Positions 1-10,035 of a DNA stretch of 64,000 bases are shown one piece after another. The notes beneath the pieces were generated by a model that did no database searches, was not told the DNA's origin, and saw only the letters and a list, made by a program, of their open reading frames with translations. Position 1 is the stretch's first letter. The number at the start of each line of letters is the position of its first letter. A program made the position numbers and the translations under genes. The stretch is from Euglena gracilis (taxonomy: Eukaryota; Euglenida; Euglenophyceae; Euglenales): assembly GCA_039621445.1 (NCBI GenBank), contig CP154954.1, forward strand, positions 43,565,847-43,629,846, in the 5' to 3' direction.

Positions 1-1737
1 TACTGAAAGATCGGCGCCCCGGAAATACCACAAGGCTTGTGAGGGGCGGACCCCACCCTGCCCTGGACGGGGGTGAGGGTGGTCAGGGATCCCTTCCCCT
101 TCCCTTTGGGGATTCTTTTCAGCCTTGTCCATGTGTTACGGGGTGGTGTCGGTGAAGTTTGGAATTCTTGGGAAACCATAGGAACACTTTGGGGAGGAGG
201 GAGAGTCACGGCACACCCTGACCAGGGGTTTTTTTTTAAGGCCGGGAGCCCCCCCCCCCCGGGAACCACTCAATATTCCCAGAAAATGGCCAAAAATCGC
301 GAAAAATGCCAAAATAGCACCCTTTTCAAAAATTTTCGCTGCCGAAAGGTACAACTCACCAGCCCCTGGGGGGACCCCCGCCGGGGGGTGTTCAGTGGGA
401 CCCACCCACCCTCCCCCCCCCAGGGGTCCGGAACCAAAAAAACCTCTGACGCTCCTAAAGAAGGGACAAAAAAAGAAAGAAGGAAGAAAGGAAGCCTGGG
501 TGCAGGACCAGGGCATGTAGGCCCAGGTCCCCCAGGCCGCCCACCGTGATGGCGACCAGGTGGGCCAGCCGCACGCCGTAGTAGGCGGCGTTGTGCCGCC
601 ACGCCCGGTCTCACTGGCGGATGGCCGGGGGGGGGGGGGCAGGGAGGGGGCCACACTCCAGCTTCTTTCTACCAACCCCCAGGGCGGTGCCTTGTGCTGT
701 GGAGTGCCTGCCCACAGCAGGGACCCCCGGGGGGGGGGGGTCGGCCCCTGGTGCCTTCCACCCAACCAACCCAGCCATTTTCAGACCCCCCAGCACCGCA
801 TATGCTGCAGCACCATCCACCCCAAAACTTGACCCCTTCCAGGTGGGGATAAAAAAAAATGCCCTCCAGCCCCCCCCCCCAAAACACCGAGAGGGGGAGA
901 GGGGGGAAGTGCGGTGTTGCTCTCCTCAATAAGAAGCTGGTGGGGGTTTTTGAGGCAGGACGTGGCCCACCATAGCCGTTGCCTTCGATGAGGGGGCGGA
1001 GGCGGGCAGCGGTGGTGTGGACGAGAGCGGCAACGGCTAGCGGCGGGGGCCCCTTTGACAAGAGGGGGGTGATGCAGCCTTTTTGTTTCAACAGATGCTG
1101 AGTGTCTCGGAAATTGTGAGAAAATGACCTGAGCGTCGGAACACCCCCCCCCTCCGTTCCGTCTCTCACCTGGGAATTGAATGTTCCTTTGAAAATTGGC
1201 AATCGATCACTCAAATTGCAGGTGACCCCCCAAAAAGCATCCACCAAAACCAAATGAAAATTACTCTGGCTGCCTCTGTAACACACCCCAGGGAAATTGA
1301 TGGACAGACAGCGGAAACTTAAATGGACAGGTGCAAAACATCGCCAAATCTGAATCATGTCCAAAAGAGGAGTAGGCCAAGAGGGAGTGCCAACGAGATG
1401 GGGTGTGGGCAGGGTGCGACATAAAAGGCAGGTGGGGGGATGACAACCCACAGGTGTCATCCAGGTGGAGAGAAAGACACCCGCCCAAGGACCCCTGCCC
1501 CATGAAAGCCCCCACCCCAGGGTCGGTTCGGACCCTCCAGTCCATGGGGAACCTCACTGAACACCCCCGGGCCGGAAATTGGCGTCCGGCCCGGGACGGT
1601 GAGAGGCACCGGCCCCTCCTGTGGCATCGAACACGACCCGTAAAACAAAGAGCCCACAGGGGGCCCCCCTTCCCTGGAGGAGGGGGATGCCCCGCCCCCC
1701 CCCCCGTGGAGGGGGTCGGGGTACCCCCCCCCTGGCT
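1..1737. other. unassigned GC-rich DNA, probable right end of an insertion in gag
   Basis: No gene can be supported here. The stretch is rich in long C and G homopolymers and ends abruptly where E1 gag coding begins in mid-protein at 1738. The same gag codon is where gag stops at 47258 and 57506, and GGGC occurs on both sides (1738-1741 and 47255-47258). I therefore infer that this is the right-hand end of the insertion X whose left end starts at 47259. On the minus strand, about 960-1050 and 545-620 look like two GC-rich codon-biased fragments, the first with a weak Fic-like string RPLIEGNG; neither is a gene call. Confidence 0.4.
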
Positions 1738-2325
1738 GGGCTGCTGGACGAAAAAATTAACCGGTTCCAGGGTTTGCTGCAAGTGGCAGGGGGAAGCACA
1801 CAGACCCAGGGGCAACACCTCATATGGTTACTCGGCCAGCAGATATAAAACGAGCAGGTGCTTCAAGGATTGCAGATGCGGATTCAGGGGGTCGAACAGA
1901 CAACGGCTGGGTTGGCTGAAAGTCAACGGGAGATGAAATCACGGGGGACAGAAACAGAACGCCAGGTTGGGACACTGGCAGGCAACTGTGACGAGACGCT
2001 GAAAGAACTGAACCACAGGGTTCAACAAACACAAGAACATTTTACCAAGGCAATGAAAGGCCTGAACGCAGGAGTGGAACAACTGTCGGAGGGACATCAG
2101 GATCAAACATTGGAACAGCACAGGAAATGGCCATTTTGACCAGACGCCTGGACACCCTGGCCTCAAACGAAGAAAACAAAAGAAGATTTGACCGCCTGAA
2201 CCAGGAAATAACCGGGCTGGGACACAAGGTGGAGGAATCGGCCCAAACCTTCAGAAGGGTATTGGGGGAATTCCAAAAAGGAGTTTTTAAGACTGGGTCG
2301 CAGGAAGCCAATGACCAGGCCAAGT
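1738..2325 (+). pseudogene. E1 gag fragment, coiled-coil region
   Basis: Part of the Gag of the outer Ty3/gypsy element E1. The translation (GLLDEKINRFQGLLQVAGG near 1740) aligns with GSLGENLREFHSFLQMAGG in E2 gag near 10790 and continues as heptad-rich, Gln/Glu-rich coiled coil. There is an in-frame TAA near 1846 and a frameshift near 2130, after which the frame from 2127 carries the protein to QEANDQAK at 2324. The N-terminal part is missing because coding starts abruptly at 1738, and the fragment is cut at 2325 by an inserted element. It is non-functional as it stands. Gag would form the particle shell; this segment is probably an oligomerising rod. Confidence 0.75.
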
Positions 2326-2682
2326 TGTGCGCAGCCTGAAGCCTAATTTCAGACTGAGTGCGCGCGCTGCATATTGTAATTTGTGTTTTTTCTGTTCAGT
2401 CAAACCTCACGAGTTGATTGCTGGGCCCATGGGTCGTGGCCCCGTGGCATATACCTGGACCATGGGACTGACTGAGGATTTGGAGATTTCAGTGTTGTGC
2501 TGTGGTTGAAGTGTGGAAATTTGAAGTGGAAGTTGCCTGCCAATGGGGGGGAAGGCAAAGCCCAAGGCGAAGGCAAACCCCAAGGCGAAGCCGAAGCCAG
2601 CCAAACAGGGGGCCCGGGGTCGGGCGGCTGAAAAGGTGTGGATTGCAAAGAGAGCCCCCACCCCGGCGCCGCCCCTGTTTCA
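2326..2682 (+). repeat. left terminal direct repeat (LTR-like) of the small element
   Basis: A 357 bp repeat with TG...CA ends, roughly 95% identical to 5080-5437. It contains the ATG (2543) of the element's long ORF, so the first 46 or so codons lie inside the repeat. A related solo repeat with the same architecture lies at 5520-5839. Confidence 0.8.
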
Positions 2683-3784
2683 CAATCAACTCAGCTGTGA
2701 CGGCCCGACGGAAGACACAGTGGAGCATGCTGGATTGGTGCATGCACCAGTGGTACATCCTGGAGCTGGACATGGTCAACATGTTCAAGATATACATTCC
2801 GGTCATTCGGGCCATGCCACAGATGCACATGGGGTGCATGCTGCAGATGCCGCAGATGCACATGGGGTGCATGCTGCAGATGCTTCAGGTGCACATGGGG
2901 TGCAGGCTGCAGATGACCCACATGGACATGGAGTGCATCATGGGGCTGGCCTGACTGGAGAGGCAGATGACGGAGATGTGCATGCAGTGACGGCCAGGTC
3001 AGGGCGGGCGGTGGATGATGCCCTGGCCATGCATGCTGAAGTTGGACATGATGGAGGCACGACCCGGCCCTGTACAGCCACTCAGGGTTTGGCCACTCAG
3101 AAAGCCGGCTGTTCTTCGGCCGCCGAGAGAGGGTCCCCCAGCAGAGCTTCGGCCGCTGTGGGGACGCGCAGCATTTCGCATGACGACATTGGGGATGACG
3201 ACATGGGGCATGCCGACATCGTGGCTGACGGCATTGGGAATGCTGACATCGAGGAGGACAGCATTGGGCATGCAGCGGCAGACCCCAACAGTGCTCCGGC
3301 CGTTGGGGCAACGGAGATCCAAACCGCCAGCCGTGCTGCCGCCGCTGGGGTCCCTGAGTTCTCCAATTTGGGTGATGTACCGATGGAGATCCAAACCCCC
3401 AGCTGTGCTTCGGCCGCGGGGGTCCCTGAGTTCTCCGTCCTGGCGGTGATTGGAATCCCGCCTGGGGAAGGACGGAAGTGTGATGTATTTTGCTGGGCTG
3501 ATCCGGGATGCCACTGTGGGATAAGTGGCAGCCGGCCCAATCGGGGTGGCCAGGAAATCTACGAAGGACCAGCTGGAAGCAGTGCATCGTCGCCGAGGGC
3601 GGAGGCTCCGCCGGCAACAGTGGACGAGTCCATAGCAGAGTCTCGACGACTGGCCGTGCGGTACGAGCGAGAAACCCCAGTTCGACACTGGGATGCGCTG
3701 TCGGAGATGAGGCCGCTGACGGAGACGGAGAAGCGAAAGAGGCGGAAGGACCGCCTGCTCCACCACCAGGGATGGTGGGAGTGA
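2543..3784 (+). CDS. 413-aa His- and Lys-rich repeat protein starting inside the LTR
   Basis: Not a recognised family. The ATG at 2543 lies within the left terminal repeat, after a long leader. Residues 1-35 are Lys/Pro/Ala-rich (KAKPKAKANPKAKPKPAKQ), like a histone H1 tail, and end in PTPAPPLF, a motif also encoded at the end of the unrelated solo LTR at 5520. Residues about 70-145 are an imperfect repeat of AHGVHAAD-type units with many histidines. Residues about 215-300 hold DDIGDDDMGHAD-like and GVPEFS repeats, and the C-terminus is Arg/Lys-rich (EKRKRRKDRL). No RT, protease or zinc knuckle is present. It may be a Gag-like or nucleic-acid-binding protein of the element, or open only because of its repeats. 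Confidence 0.5.
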   Translation: MGGKAKPKAKANPKAKPKPAKQGARGRAAEKVWIAKRAPTPAPPLFHNQLSCDGPTEDTVEHAGLVHAPVVHPGAGHGQHVQDIHSGHSGHATDAHGVHAADAADAHGVHAADASGAHGVQAADDPHGHGVHHGAGLTGEADDGDVHAVTARSGRAVDDALAMHAEVGHDGGTTRPCTATQGLATQKAGCSSAAERGSPSRASAAVGTRSISHDDIGDDDMGHADIVADGIGNADIEEDSIGHAAADPNSAPAVGATEIQTASRAAAAGVPEFSNLGDVPMEIQTPSCASAAGVPEFSVLAVIGIPPGEGRKCDVFCWADPGCHCGISGSRPNRGGQEIYEGPAGSSASSPRAEAPPATVDESIAESRRLAVRYERETPVRHWDALSEMRPLTETEKRKRRKDRLLHHQGWWE

Positions 3785-3950
3785 GAGGGGGGAGTGGCCG
3801 AACCGAAGAGGCGGCCCGGGTAACGGGCGAAGAGTCCGCCCCGCCAGCCTTCCTGTTTAGAGTTGGCCTGCATTTTGGGGTTCCCCTCCTGGTGGGTTAC
3901 GACCCCAGGTTGGGGGTAATGCGGGTTTTTGGAATTTTTGAGTGACAAAT

Positions 3951-4276
3951 GACCCATCTGGTGTGTTTCGACCCCAGGTGGGGGGGTACATGTTTCGTAT
4001 GTTGAATGTGACAAATGACCCATCTGGTGTGTTTCGACCCAGGTGGGGGGGTACGTTACCGTTTTCAGAATGAGATGAGATGACCCATCTGGTGTGTTTC
4101 GACCCCAGGTGGGGGGGACCTGTTTCGTATGTTGAATGTGACAAATGACCCATCTGGTGTGTTTCGACCCAGGTGGGGGGGTACGTTACCGTTTTCAGAA
4201 TGAGATGAGATGACCCATCTGGTGTGTTTCGACCCCAGGTGGGGGGGGGTACATTACGGTTTTTGACCCCTGGTGA
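3951..4276 (+). repeat. 65-bp tandem repeat with 130-bp higher-order period
   Basis: GACCCATCTGGTGTG recurs at 3951, 4017, 4082, 4147 and 4212 (spacing 65-66 bp). Each copy runs into TTTCGACCC(C)AGGTGGGGGG. The second half alternates between a TTTCGTATGTTGAATG type and a TTACCGTTTTCAGAATG type, giving a 130 bp AB unit. It lies in the 3' non-coding part of the small element. Confidence 0.85.
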
Positions 4277-4494
4277 GTTACGACCCCAGGGGATGCCTGG
4301 CTCGGTGACATTGTTGGTTTGATGGTCCAGGGTGTCAAGTCCTCCCCCTCGGCTGTAATGCCCTGGTGGGAATGTTTGAGGCCTGCCCTGGGAGTGGTGG
4401 GTTTGTTTTGGCTGTTCACGTTTCGACATTGGACATTTCCATATTTTGACATTGGACCACGATCGTTGCCTTATCGCCTTTGTTTTTCAGCCTG

Positions 4495-5035
4495 GACCCA
4501 GTGAGTCTCGACCCTGGGGGTGGAAGGCTTTGAGTTTCGGAGAGAGTGCGAGAGTTTTGTGGGTTCACGACCCCAGGCCCCTCACCCGCTGAGTTTCGAC
4601 CGCTGGGGGGGGCCGCCCTCTTTCTAATGATGTTCAGTTTGGAGCCCCCGTCTGTGGACCAAAGAGTGGAGAGATGTTCATTCGAATTCCATTCATGGAG
4701 AGCTTTGGGCCCGAGCCTCCCACCTGCTGAGTTTCGACCGCGAGGGTGGGGGAACATTTTCATTTTTGGTGGTGTAAGGCCCTGGGCCCACACCCGCCGA
4801 GTTCGACGGCGGGGGGGGGATGGACGAAAGGGACCCCCCCCCCCGGGGGCGAGTTTCGGCCCACCGGGGGGGAAGAACGGAACCCCCCCCCGGGGTGAGT
4901 TTCGACCCCCCGGGGGGACAAACAGGCCCCCCCCCCCCCCCGGGCCGAGTTTCGACCCCCCGGGGGGGAATAAACGGGACCCCCCCCCCCGGGACGAGTT
5001 CCGACCCCCGGGGTGGGAGGGTTCAGGCTGCACAG
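4495..5035 (+). repeat. degenerate array of GAGTTTCGACCC / poly-C / poly-G motifs
   Basis: A non-coding 3' region of the small element. The phrase GAGTTTCGACC(C) appears about eight times at irregular spacing (for example 4504, 4591, 4731, 4896, 4946), and from 4810 onward it alternates with runs of 8-14 C or G. No ORF here is convincing. The G and C tracts could fold into quadruplex or i-motif structures. Confidence 0.65.
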
Positions 5036-5079
5036 GGAGTCATTTATAAATTGCCCAGCAATTTTCGTGGTGAGGGGAG

Positions 5080-5437
5080 TGTGCGCAGCCTGAAGCCTAA
5101 ATTAGGACTGAGTACCGCGCGCTGCACATTGTAATTTGTGTTTTTTCTGTTCAGTCAAACCTCACGAGTTGATTGCTGGGCCCATGGGTCGTGGCCCCGT
5201 GGCATATATCTGGACCATGGGACTGACTGAGGATTTGGAGATTTGATTTTTGTGCTGTAGTTGAAGTGTGGAAATTTGAAGTGGAAGTTGCCTGCCAATG
5301 GGGGGGAAGGCAAAGCCCAAGGCGAAGGCAAAACCCAAGTCGAAGCCGAAGCCAGCCAAACAGGGGGCCCGGGGTCGGGCGGCTGAAAAGGTGTGGATTG
5401 CGAAGAGAGCCCCCACCCCGGCGCCGCCCCTGTTTCA
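5080..5437 (+). repeat. right terminal direct repeat (LTR-like) of the small element
   Basis: Second copy of the 357 bp repeat, with a few substitutions relative to 2326-2682. It is preceded by the purine tract GTGAGGGGAG (5070-5079). It re-encodes the N-terminus of the 413-aa protein, which here runs off into gag. Confidence 0.8.
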
Positions 5438-5514
5438 AGGCGGATAGACATGACCTCCACGCTGGGACAGACAGTCAGCAAAGTGGGACGGATGGAGGCA
5501 CAGCTGGCAGATCT
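5438..5514 (+). pseudogene. E1 gag fragment between two insertions
   Basis: Short continuation of E1 gag. From the ATG at 5450 it reads MTSTLGQTVSKVGRMEAQ, then LADLT, matching MTSAIGSMTTSVGQLEAKLAGLT in E2. It is interrupted at 5515-5519 (AACCA) by a solo LTR and resumes at 5845. Confidence 0.8.
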
Positions 5515-5519
5515 AACCA

Positions 5520-5839
5520 TGTGTCCGCAGCCTTTGAGGTGCTGAGTGCAGTGGATATCACAGAGTAGTGCGCTGACATGCCAAGACTGGGAGTTAAGGC
5601 TTACCCTGCGTAATTAGGAACTCCCATCTGTATATTTCTTCTGTACAGTGGCAATCAGCGTACTCCTTTGTCATGTTTGCCTGTCTAAGTGATTTTGGAT
5701 TGCTCTGCCGTCTGGTGTAACTTGGAAGTTGAAGTGAGCTCCGCAGCAAGATGGGGAAAAATTCAAGGGCCAGGAGGGCTGAAGTCCAAGAAAAAGAATG
5801 GAGGCCCCCCAGGGGAAAATCACCACACCCCCTTTTCAC
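5520..5839 (+). mobile_element. solo LTR in E1 gag
   Basis: A 320 bp insertion starting TGTGTCCGCAGCC and ending CCCCTTTTCAC, flanked by perfect AACCA duplications (5515-5519 and 5840-5844). Removing the insert and one duplication restores an E1 gag frame aligning with E2 gag (LTTRTKLKETQD versus LTAKTAERETHD). Its start and layout resemble the 357 bp repeats at 2326/5080, and near its end it too carries an ATG (5751) opening a basic peptide (MGKNSRARRAEVQEK) that ends in PHPLF. Confidence 0.85.
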
Positions 5840-5844
5840 AACCA

Positions 5845-8297
5845 CACGAACAAAACTGAAAGAAACACAAGACTCTGTACTTTGGCAGCAGCAGTGTAGA
5901 ACGCTGGCTGCCGAGTTCCACAGTCAGAACCAGCTGTGCGAAACCAAATGGGAGGCAACGGAGAAACGACTAACCGAACTGACTGAACTGACACAAAAGA
6001 CAAAAAGAAGTTTTGAAAAATCTCAATCTTATTCTTTCTCAGCAGCCTCTAGCTCTCTCAGCGACCGGCGCCAACAGGGGACGGGGAAAACCCCAGAAAC
6101 CCCAGCCCCTGTGCCAGTGGGCCAGTTGTCCAGACGGACAACAGAACCGCCAAACGGGAAGGGGCAAACCCAAGAACCCCAGCCAGCTGCTGCAGCAAGG
6201 CAGCGAAGCCCAGGTCCAGCCACAGCCATCACGGGGCAGGGGCTGGCATATGTGCCCCAGTCGGAGGCTTTGGCAGAACTGATGGGGCTGGGGGGACCCC
6301 AGCCAGCGGTCCCAGCCCCACAGCCAGCAGCCTCGACCCCACAGCCAGTGACCCCAACGGGGGTCTGGGGGCCCCAAAGTCCCCTAACACAGCCCAAGGA
6401 GGGGACCCGAGGAGCCAAGGGACAGCTACGGGAGGGGACCCGAGGACCCCAAGGACCCGTGCCAGGTGTGGGTTGGGACCTCCCCGACCAAAAAACCCTA
6501 ATGGTGCAAACGGTGCAAGAAGAATTTAAAAAACTTTCAATCCGACAGGACCCCCCCGTTTCAAAGACCTAACCCCCCAAACCCCAACCCGTGTTTGAAC
6601 TTTCAGCCGACGCCCAACCTTTTCAACCTCGACCGAAGCCGACAGACCCAATGCTGGAACACCAGCAGCGACTGGAGAGGGAACTGTTGGAAATCAAAAA
6701 CATGATGCAACAGCAGGGTCAGCAACGGGAAAACACAGGTCCCAGCCAGATCTCACAGCCACGAATATGGGATCTGTTCACATGGGTGACAGAAGAAAAC
6801 CCAGGGCCACAAAATACAGCAGGTCCTCAATTCGGCAGCACATACACACCCATTTTTCATGTGGGGGCAGAAACGGTTGTCGCCCCATTGGCAGCACAGG
6901 CTGCCCCCTCCATTGGGCTGCTGATGGGACCAGTGGGTGCAGCCATGACAAAAGACCTGGTCAGACCGCTCCTCCAAGGAAATTTTGCAGATTTTTCTGT
7001 GAAATTTCCCATTTACCTGAACCGATTGTCAGCCGGACAGGGACCCCTCACAGATGACATGAAACTGACAATTGTGGACGGAAGCCTTGACGAGACGGGC
7101 CGGCTGGAGCTCCAGCGACGACAAGAATGGGGAGAAAAAATCAGGTATCAGGAACTTTCGAACTGGCTCTTCCAAAAGTACGAAGGGGACACCCAGCTGG
7201 CAATAAAGGAGGAGCTGAAAAACCTGAAACCCAGGTGCGATGGAAAACTGACTCTGGGGGCATGAAGGGAGTTTGAAGCACGCTTCAAGCTGCTCTACAG
7301 TCGGTTGCAACACCCCTCCACAGACGATGCATACGCATTGGTCGCTGAACGGATGCCTGAAATGATGCGCAGAAACTGCATTCGTGAACAAGACAGGAGG
7401 AACCAAGACAGGCCCACCCTGAAATTGAAGGGGCTGACAAAGGTTCCTGGGATCCCAGACGCAACCAGGGAAGACGTAACAAGACTGGTGGCAGCCACAC
7501 TTGCGGCTGACGAAAGGTTCCTCGTGACAGCAGATGGAACCGATTTCATCGTCAGCCTGAACGGCAGCAGGGCGTCCCAGCTGCTGATGATGAAGAACGG
7601 CACAGCCCTGGCCTCAGGACACCAACCCAGATTCACAGTGGTACAAACAAAGCTGTCTCTGGAGGAGATGTTTGCAAAGGTGGAAACAGAACTGAGATGT
7701 CAGGAACAACCTGACACGTTCGGAAAGAATTTCGGGGGGTGGCAGAACCAGCCACGGGAACATCGATCAACATCCAGTGACAAAAGGGGGTATGTCCGGG
7801 AGGTGAAATAAAACAATTCTTCTCGACCCAGAAGCAAAACGCCCCCACCTGCCCGTTCCCGTTCCAATTCCCCAAAACCCAGTCCACCAACTCCAGAAAG
7901 GCAGCCTTCGTGTGCCCCACAACCCCAGCCCCCAGCCCCCTACAATCAGGGACAGAGTCAAAATCTGGGCCAAAACTGGGCAGCCTGGACCACTGTGGAT
8001 TACAGCAAGGGGAAAGGAAAAGGCAGGGGACAGGGTTCGTATCCTGACCAAGGCAAGGGAAAAGGGTCTGGGAAGGGGAGCGGGAAGAGAAATTCAGGAA
8101 AAGGACAACCGTCCTGGCACCAGACACAGAACTCTGGGACAGTCGGACAGCCCAGATACGTACCACCTCCAGATGAAGGACGGTGTTACAACTGTGAACA
8201 GCCGGGACACTTCAAACGGGAGTGTCCACAGCCACCGCGGTGGACACAGAAAACGGCAGCACCGCAGACTGGTCAGCAGGTTGCTGCCCAGGGGTAG
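5845..8297 (+). pseudogene. E1 gag, linker-capsid-nucleocapsid part
   Basis: One reading frame from 5845 to a TAG at 8295-8297, broken by three stops (TAA 6570, TGA 7263 at a Trp codon, TAA 7809). In order: a coiled-coil tail; a Pro/Gln-rich linker (about 6060-6570); the capsid-like domain (about 6880-7800, PVGAAMTKDLVRPLLQGNFADF) closely matching E2 at 12600-13440; an Arg/Ser/Pro tail; a GKGKG-rich stretch; and one CCHC knuckle (CYNCEQPGHFKREC, 8184-8225) for nucleic-acid binding. Gag packages the retrotransposon RNA. The final TAG is followed in the same frame by pol, so the native arrangement looks like stop-codon readthrough. E2 has lost the CCHC knuckle that E1 keeps. Confidence 0.85.
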
Positions 8298-9225
8298 AAG
8301 TTAAGCAGCTGCGGTATGGAGGGAGGGGACGAGAGGGGCGACTCTCTGAGTAAACATACCAAACAGAGGGACAGAAAGGAGCCACTACCGCAGCAGAAAC
8401 AGCGAACGGAGGGAGGTAAGGGATCCAGTGGTTCAGACCAGAAAGCACAAAACAGACAAAGACAAAACACAAAGGCTCAGGTGCCACGGGAGGAGGCTAG
8501 CTGCAGGTTTGGGCGGGCAGCCTCCCGTTGGATTACCAACCAGTACTACGTGCAGGGCAGTTTTGTGAAAAAAATAATCTCACATTTTAGTTTGCAACCA
8601 CAGGTGGATGCCTTCGTCACAGAACAGGACAAGCGGTTCCCGCATTGGTGGGGACCAGACAGCCCACACGGCACAGACGCCTTCCCAAAAAATTGGCAGG
8701 GCAGCCTCCTGTGGGTCAACCCACCGTTCGACAAAATGCCAGAGGTGATCAAAAAAATTCAGACGGACCAGGCCCACGCAGTTTTGGTGGTACCTCAGTG
8801 GAAACACCGAGTTTGGTACCCACAGGCCAGGAAACTGGCCCTCATTTCCATGACGTATCCCGCAAAAAACAAATTTTTTTGGCAGGGGCGACAAGGGTTG
8901 TAGGGAAACACAGTGGCCGGTGGAGGTGCTGCTGGTGTGTGGGCACACGGAACGCTGTGATTACCTGACGGGATTCCACCAGCACATGACCCCCCGACAC
9001 CCAACGTCCAAGGTCAACTTCGGGACTGTGCAACACGTTCCACCTTTGGAGACTGGGGAGGGGGGTGATGAACACCAGCCACTGGGGAAAACCGACCTGC
9101 CGGGGAAAAGCGTTTTGGACCGTTCAGCAGAACCGAAACTGAAAATGCTGGACCTTTTCTGTGGTACCAAGTCGGTGGGCCAAGCATACAAAAAAATGGG
9201 GTTTCAGGTTGGTGACAGTGGACCT
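8298..9225 (+). pseudogene. E1 pol N-terminus: Dam-like domain and start of C5-methyltransferase domain
   Basis: Continues the gag frame after the TAG. The domain FGRAASRW...VDAFVTEQDKRFPHWWGP...WVNPPF...VVPQW (8508-8810) resembles the Dam-like adenine-methyltransferase domain of DIRS-type elements; WVNPPF matches the catalytic D/N-P-P-Y/F motif. A frameshift near 8900 moves the rest to another frame. MLDLFCGTKSVGQAYKKMGF (about 9145-9210) is motif I, the S-adenosylmethionine loop of a cytosine-C5 methyltransferase. Coding is cut at 9225 by E2 and resumes at 39046. The domain assignments come from visible motifs; activity is doubtful in this broken copy. Confidence 0.75.
8325..8348 (+). promoter_or_regulatory. 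conserved post-stop RNA element at the E1 gag/pol junction
   Basis: A 24-nt block beginning GGGGACGAGAGG lies 27 nt after the gag TAG and is identical to the block 21 nt after the gag TGA in E2 (14027-14050). It can form GAGAG-GGGCGA-CTCTC. It may stimulate stop-codon readthrough; conserved coding (DERGDSL) is the alternative explanation. Confidence 0.45.
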
Positions 9226-9701
9226 TGTGAGTCAGGGGTGCTGAGTGCCCAAAACAACATAACCTAACCCAACCCAACCTGATGACTCTGCAGTTAGGAT
9301 TAGGAAAATCTTATTAAGAATTATTATCAGCTGACCCCATCTGTCCCTGCACAGGGCACTGTTTCTGTTTTTGTCTGTTTCAAGTTAAAGAATCGAATTA
9401 TCTTGGTGGCATCAATTACCATTCTTACCTGGACTTTACGTACTTTTGGTTTTGGATCGGTGTGGTGGATTTGCTGAATTGCTTGTATTGTGCTGTTGGA
9501 CTTGTGGATTTTTTTCAAAGGAAAGCCAACCAACCCACCTTTTTTCACCCAAAAAACCCGCAAAAACAAAAAGAAAATACAATTTTTGAAACAAGCCGCG
9601 AGGGGAATTGAAATCACCCTGCGCAGGGTAAAAGATCCTACGCAACGGGGTGCCGGCCCCGAGGGACTGGTAACTCCAGGGCAGGCACCACGGTTACAAC
9701 A
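9226..9701 (+). repeat. E2 5' LTR
   Basis: 476 bp, starting TGTGAGTCAGGGG and ending GGTTACAACA. It matches 38573-39045 except for about 13 substitutions and a 3-bp indel. Its first 25 bases are shared with the LTRs at 45756 and 55871, so E1 and E2 are sister families. Confidence 0.9.
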
Positions 9702-9713
9702 TGGTCGCAGAGG
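9702..9713 (+). other. E2 primer binding site
   Basis: TGGTCGCAGAGG abuts the 5' LTR. It matches, with one mismatch, the complement of the initiator tRNA-Met 3' end (TGGTAGCAGAGG), which is present unmodified at 46450 and 56566. Confidence 0.8.
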
Positions 9714-9801
9714 TAGACTGCCCAATTTTGATTCCCCCCCAACATGCGGCTACGAACAACAAGCTTAAGAACGACCAGAAACTGAAAAAACTGACGCTAA
9801 C

Positions 9802-10035
9802 ATGCCAGCTGCCGAAACCGCCATCGCTAGGGTGGTGGAGCCGGCGGAGGGCAACTCAGCCATGTACCAAACTCTGGATGTGCCAGCTGCCTGAACCGCC
9901 ATCGCTAGGGTGGTGGAGCAGGCGGATGGTTTCCCAGCCATGAACCAAACACTGGAAATTCCAGCTGCCTTAACCGACATCGTTAGGGTAGTGGAGCCGG
10001 CAGATGGTTTTGCCGCCATGTACCAATCACTGGAA
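9802..10035 (+). repeat. three 78-bp tandem repeats at the start of E2 gag
   Basis: Each unit encodes 26 residues of the form PAAxTAIARVVEPAxG..AMYQTLE. Copies start near 9805, 9883 and 9961. Confidence 0.85.

Larger units (their letters stand above)
2326..5437 (+). mobile_element. small LTR-like element inserted in E1 gag, no reverse transcriptase
   Basis: Two direct repeats of about 357 bp (2326-2682 and 5080-5437), each starting TGTGCGC and ending GTTTCA, enclose 2.4 kb without RT, protease or integrase. The interrupted gag resumes on the right: QEANDQAK before 2326 and RIDMTSTLGQ after 5437 match HAKWLEMTSAIG in E2 gag near 11407. A GTGAGGGGAG tract abuts the right repeat like a polypurine tract, but no TGG-type primer binding site follows the left repeat. 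The target duplication is not clean (CCAAGT on the left, CAAGGCGG on the right). Best read as a non-autonomous LTR element; the insertion itself is certain, the class less so. Confidence 0.75.

Noticed and set aside
136-765. Long overlapping minus-strand frames in the GC-rich left end
   Set aside because: Open because of GC-rich, stop-poor composition; crossed by homopolymer runs and without recognisable domains.
9255-9275. CCTAACCCAACCCAACC string as telomere-like repeat
   Set aside because: It is part of the E2 LTR, repeated once at 38605, and is not a tandem telomeric array.
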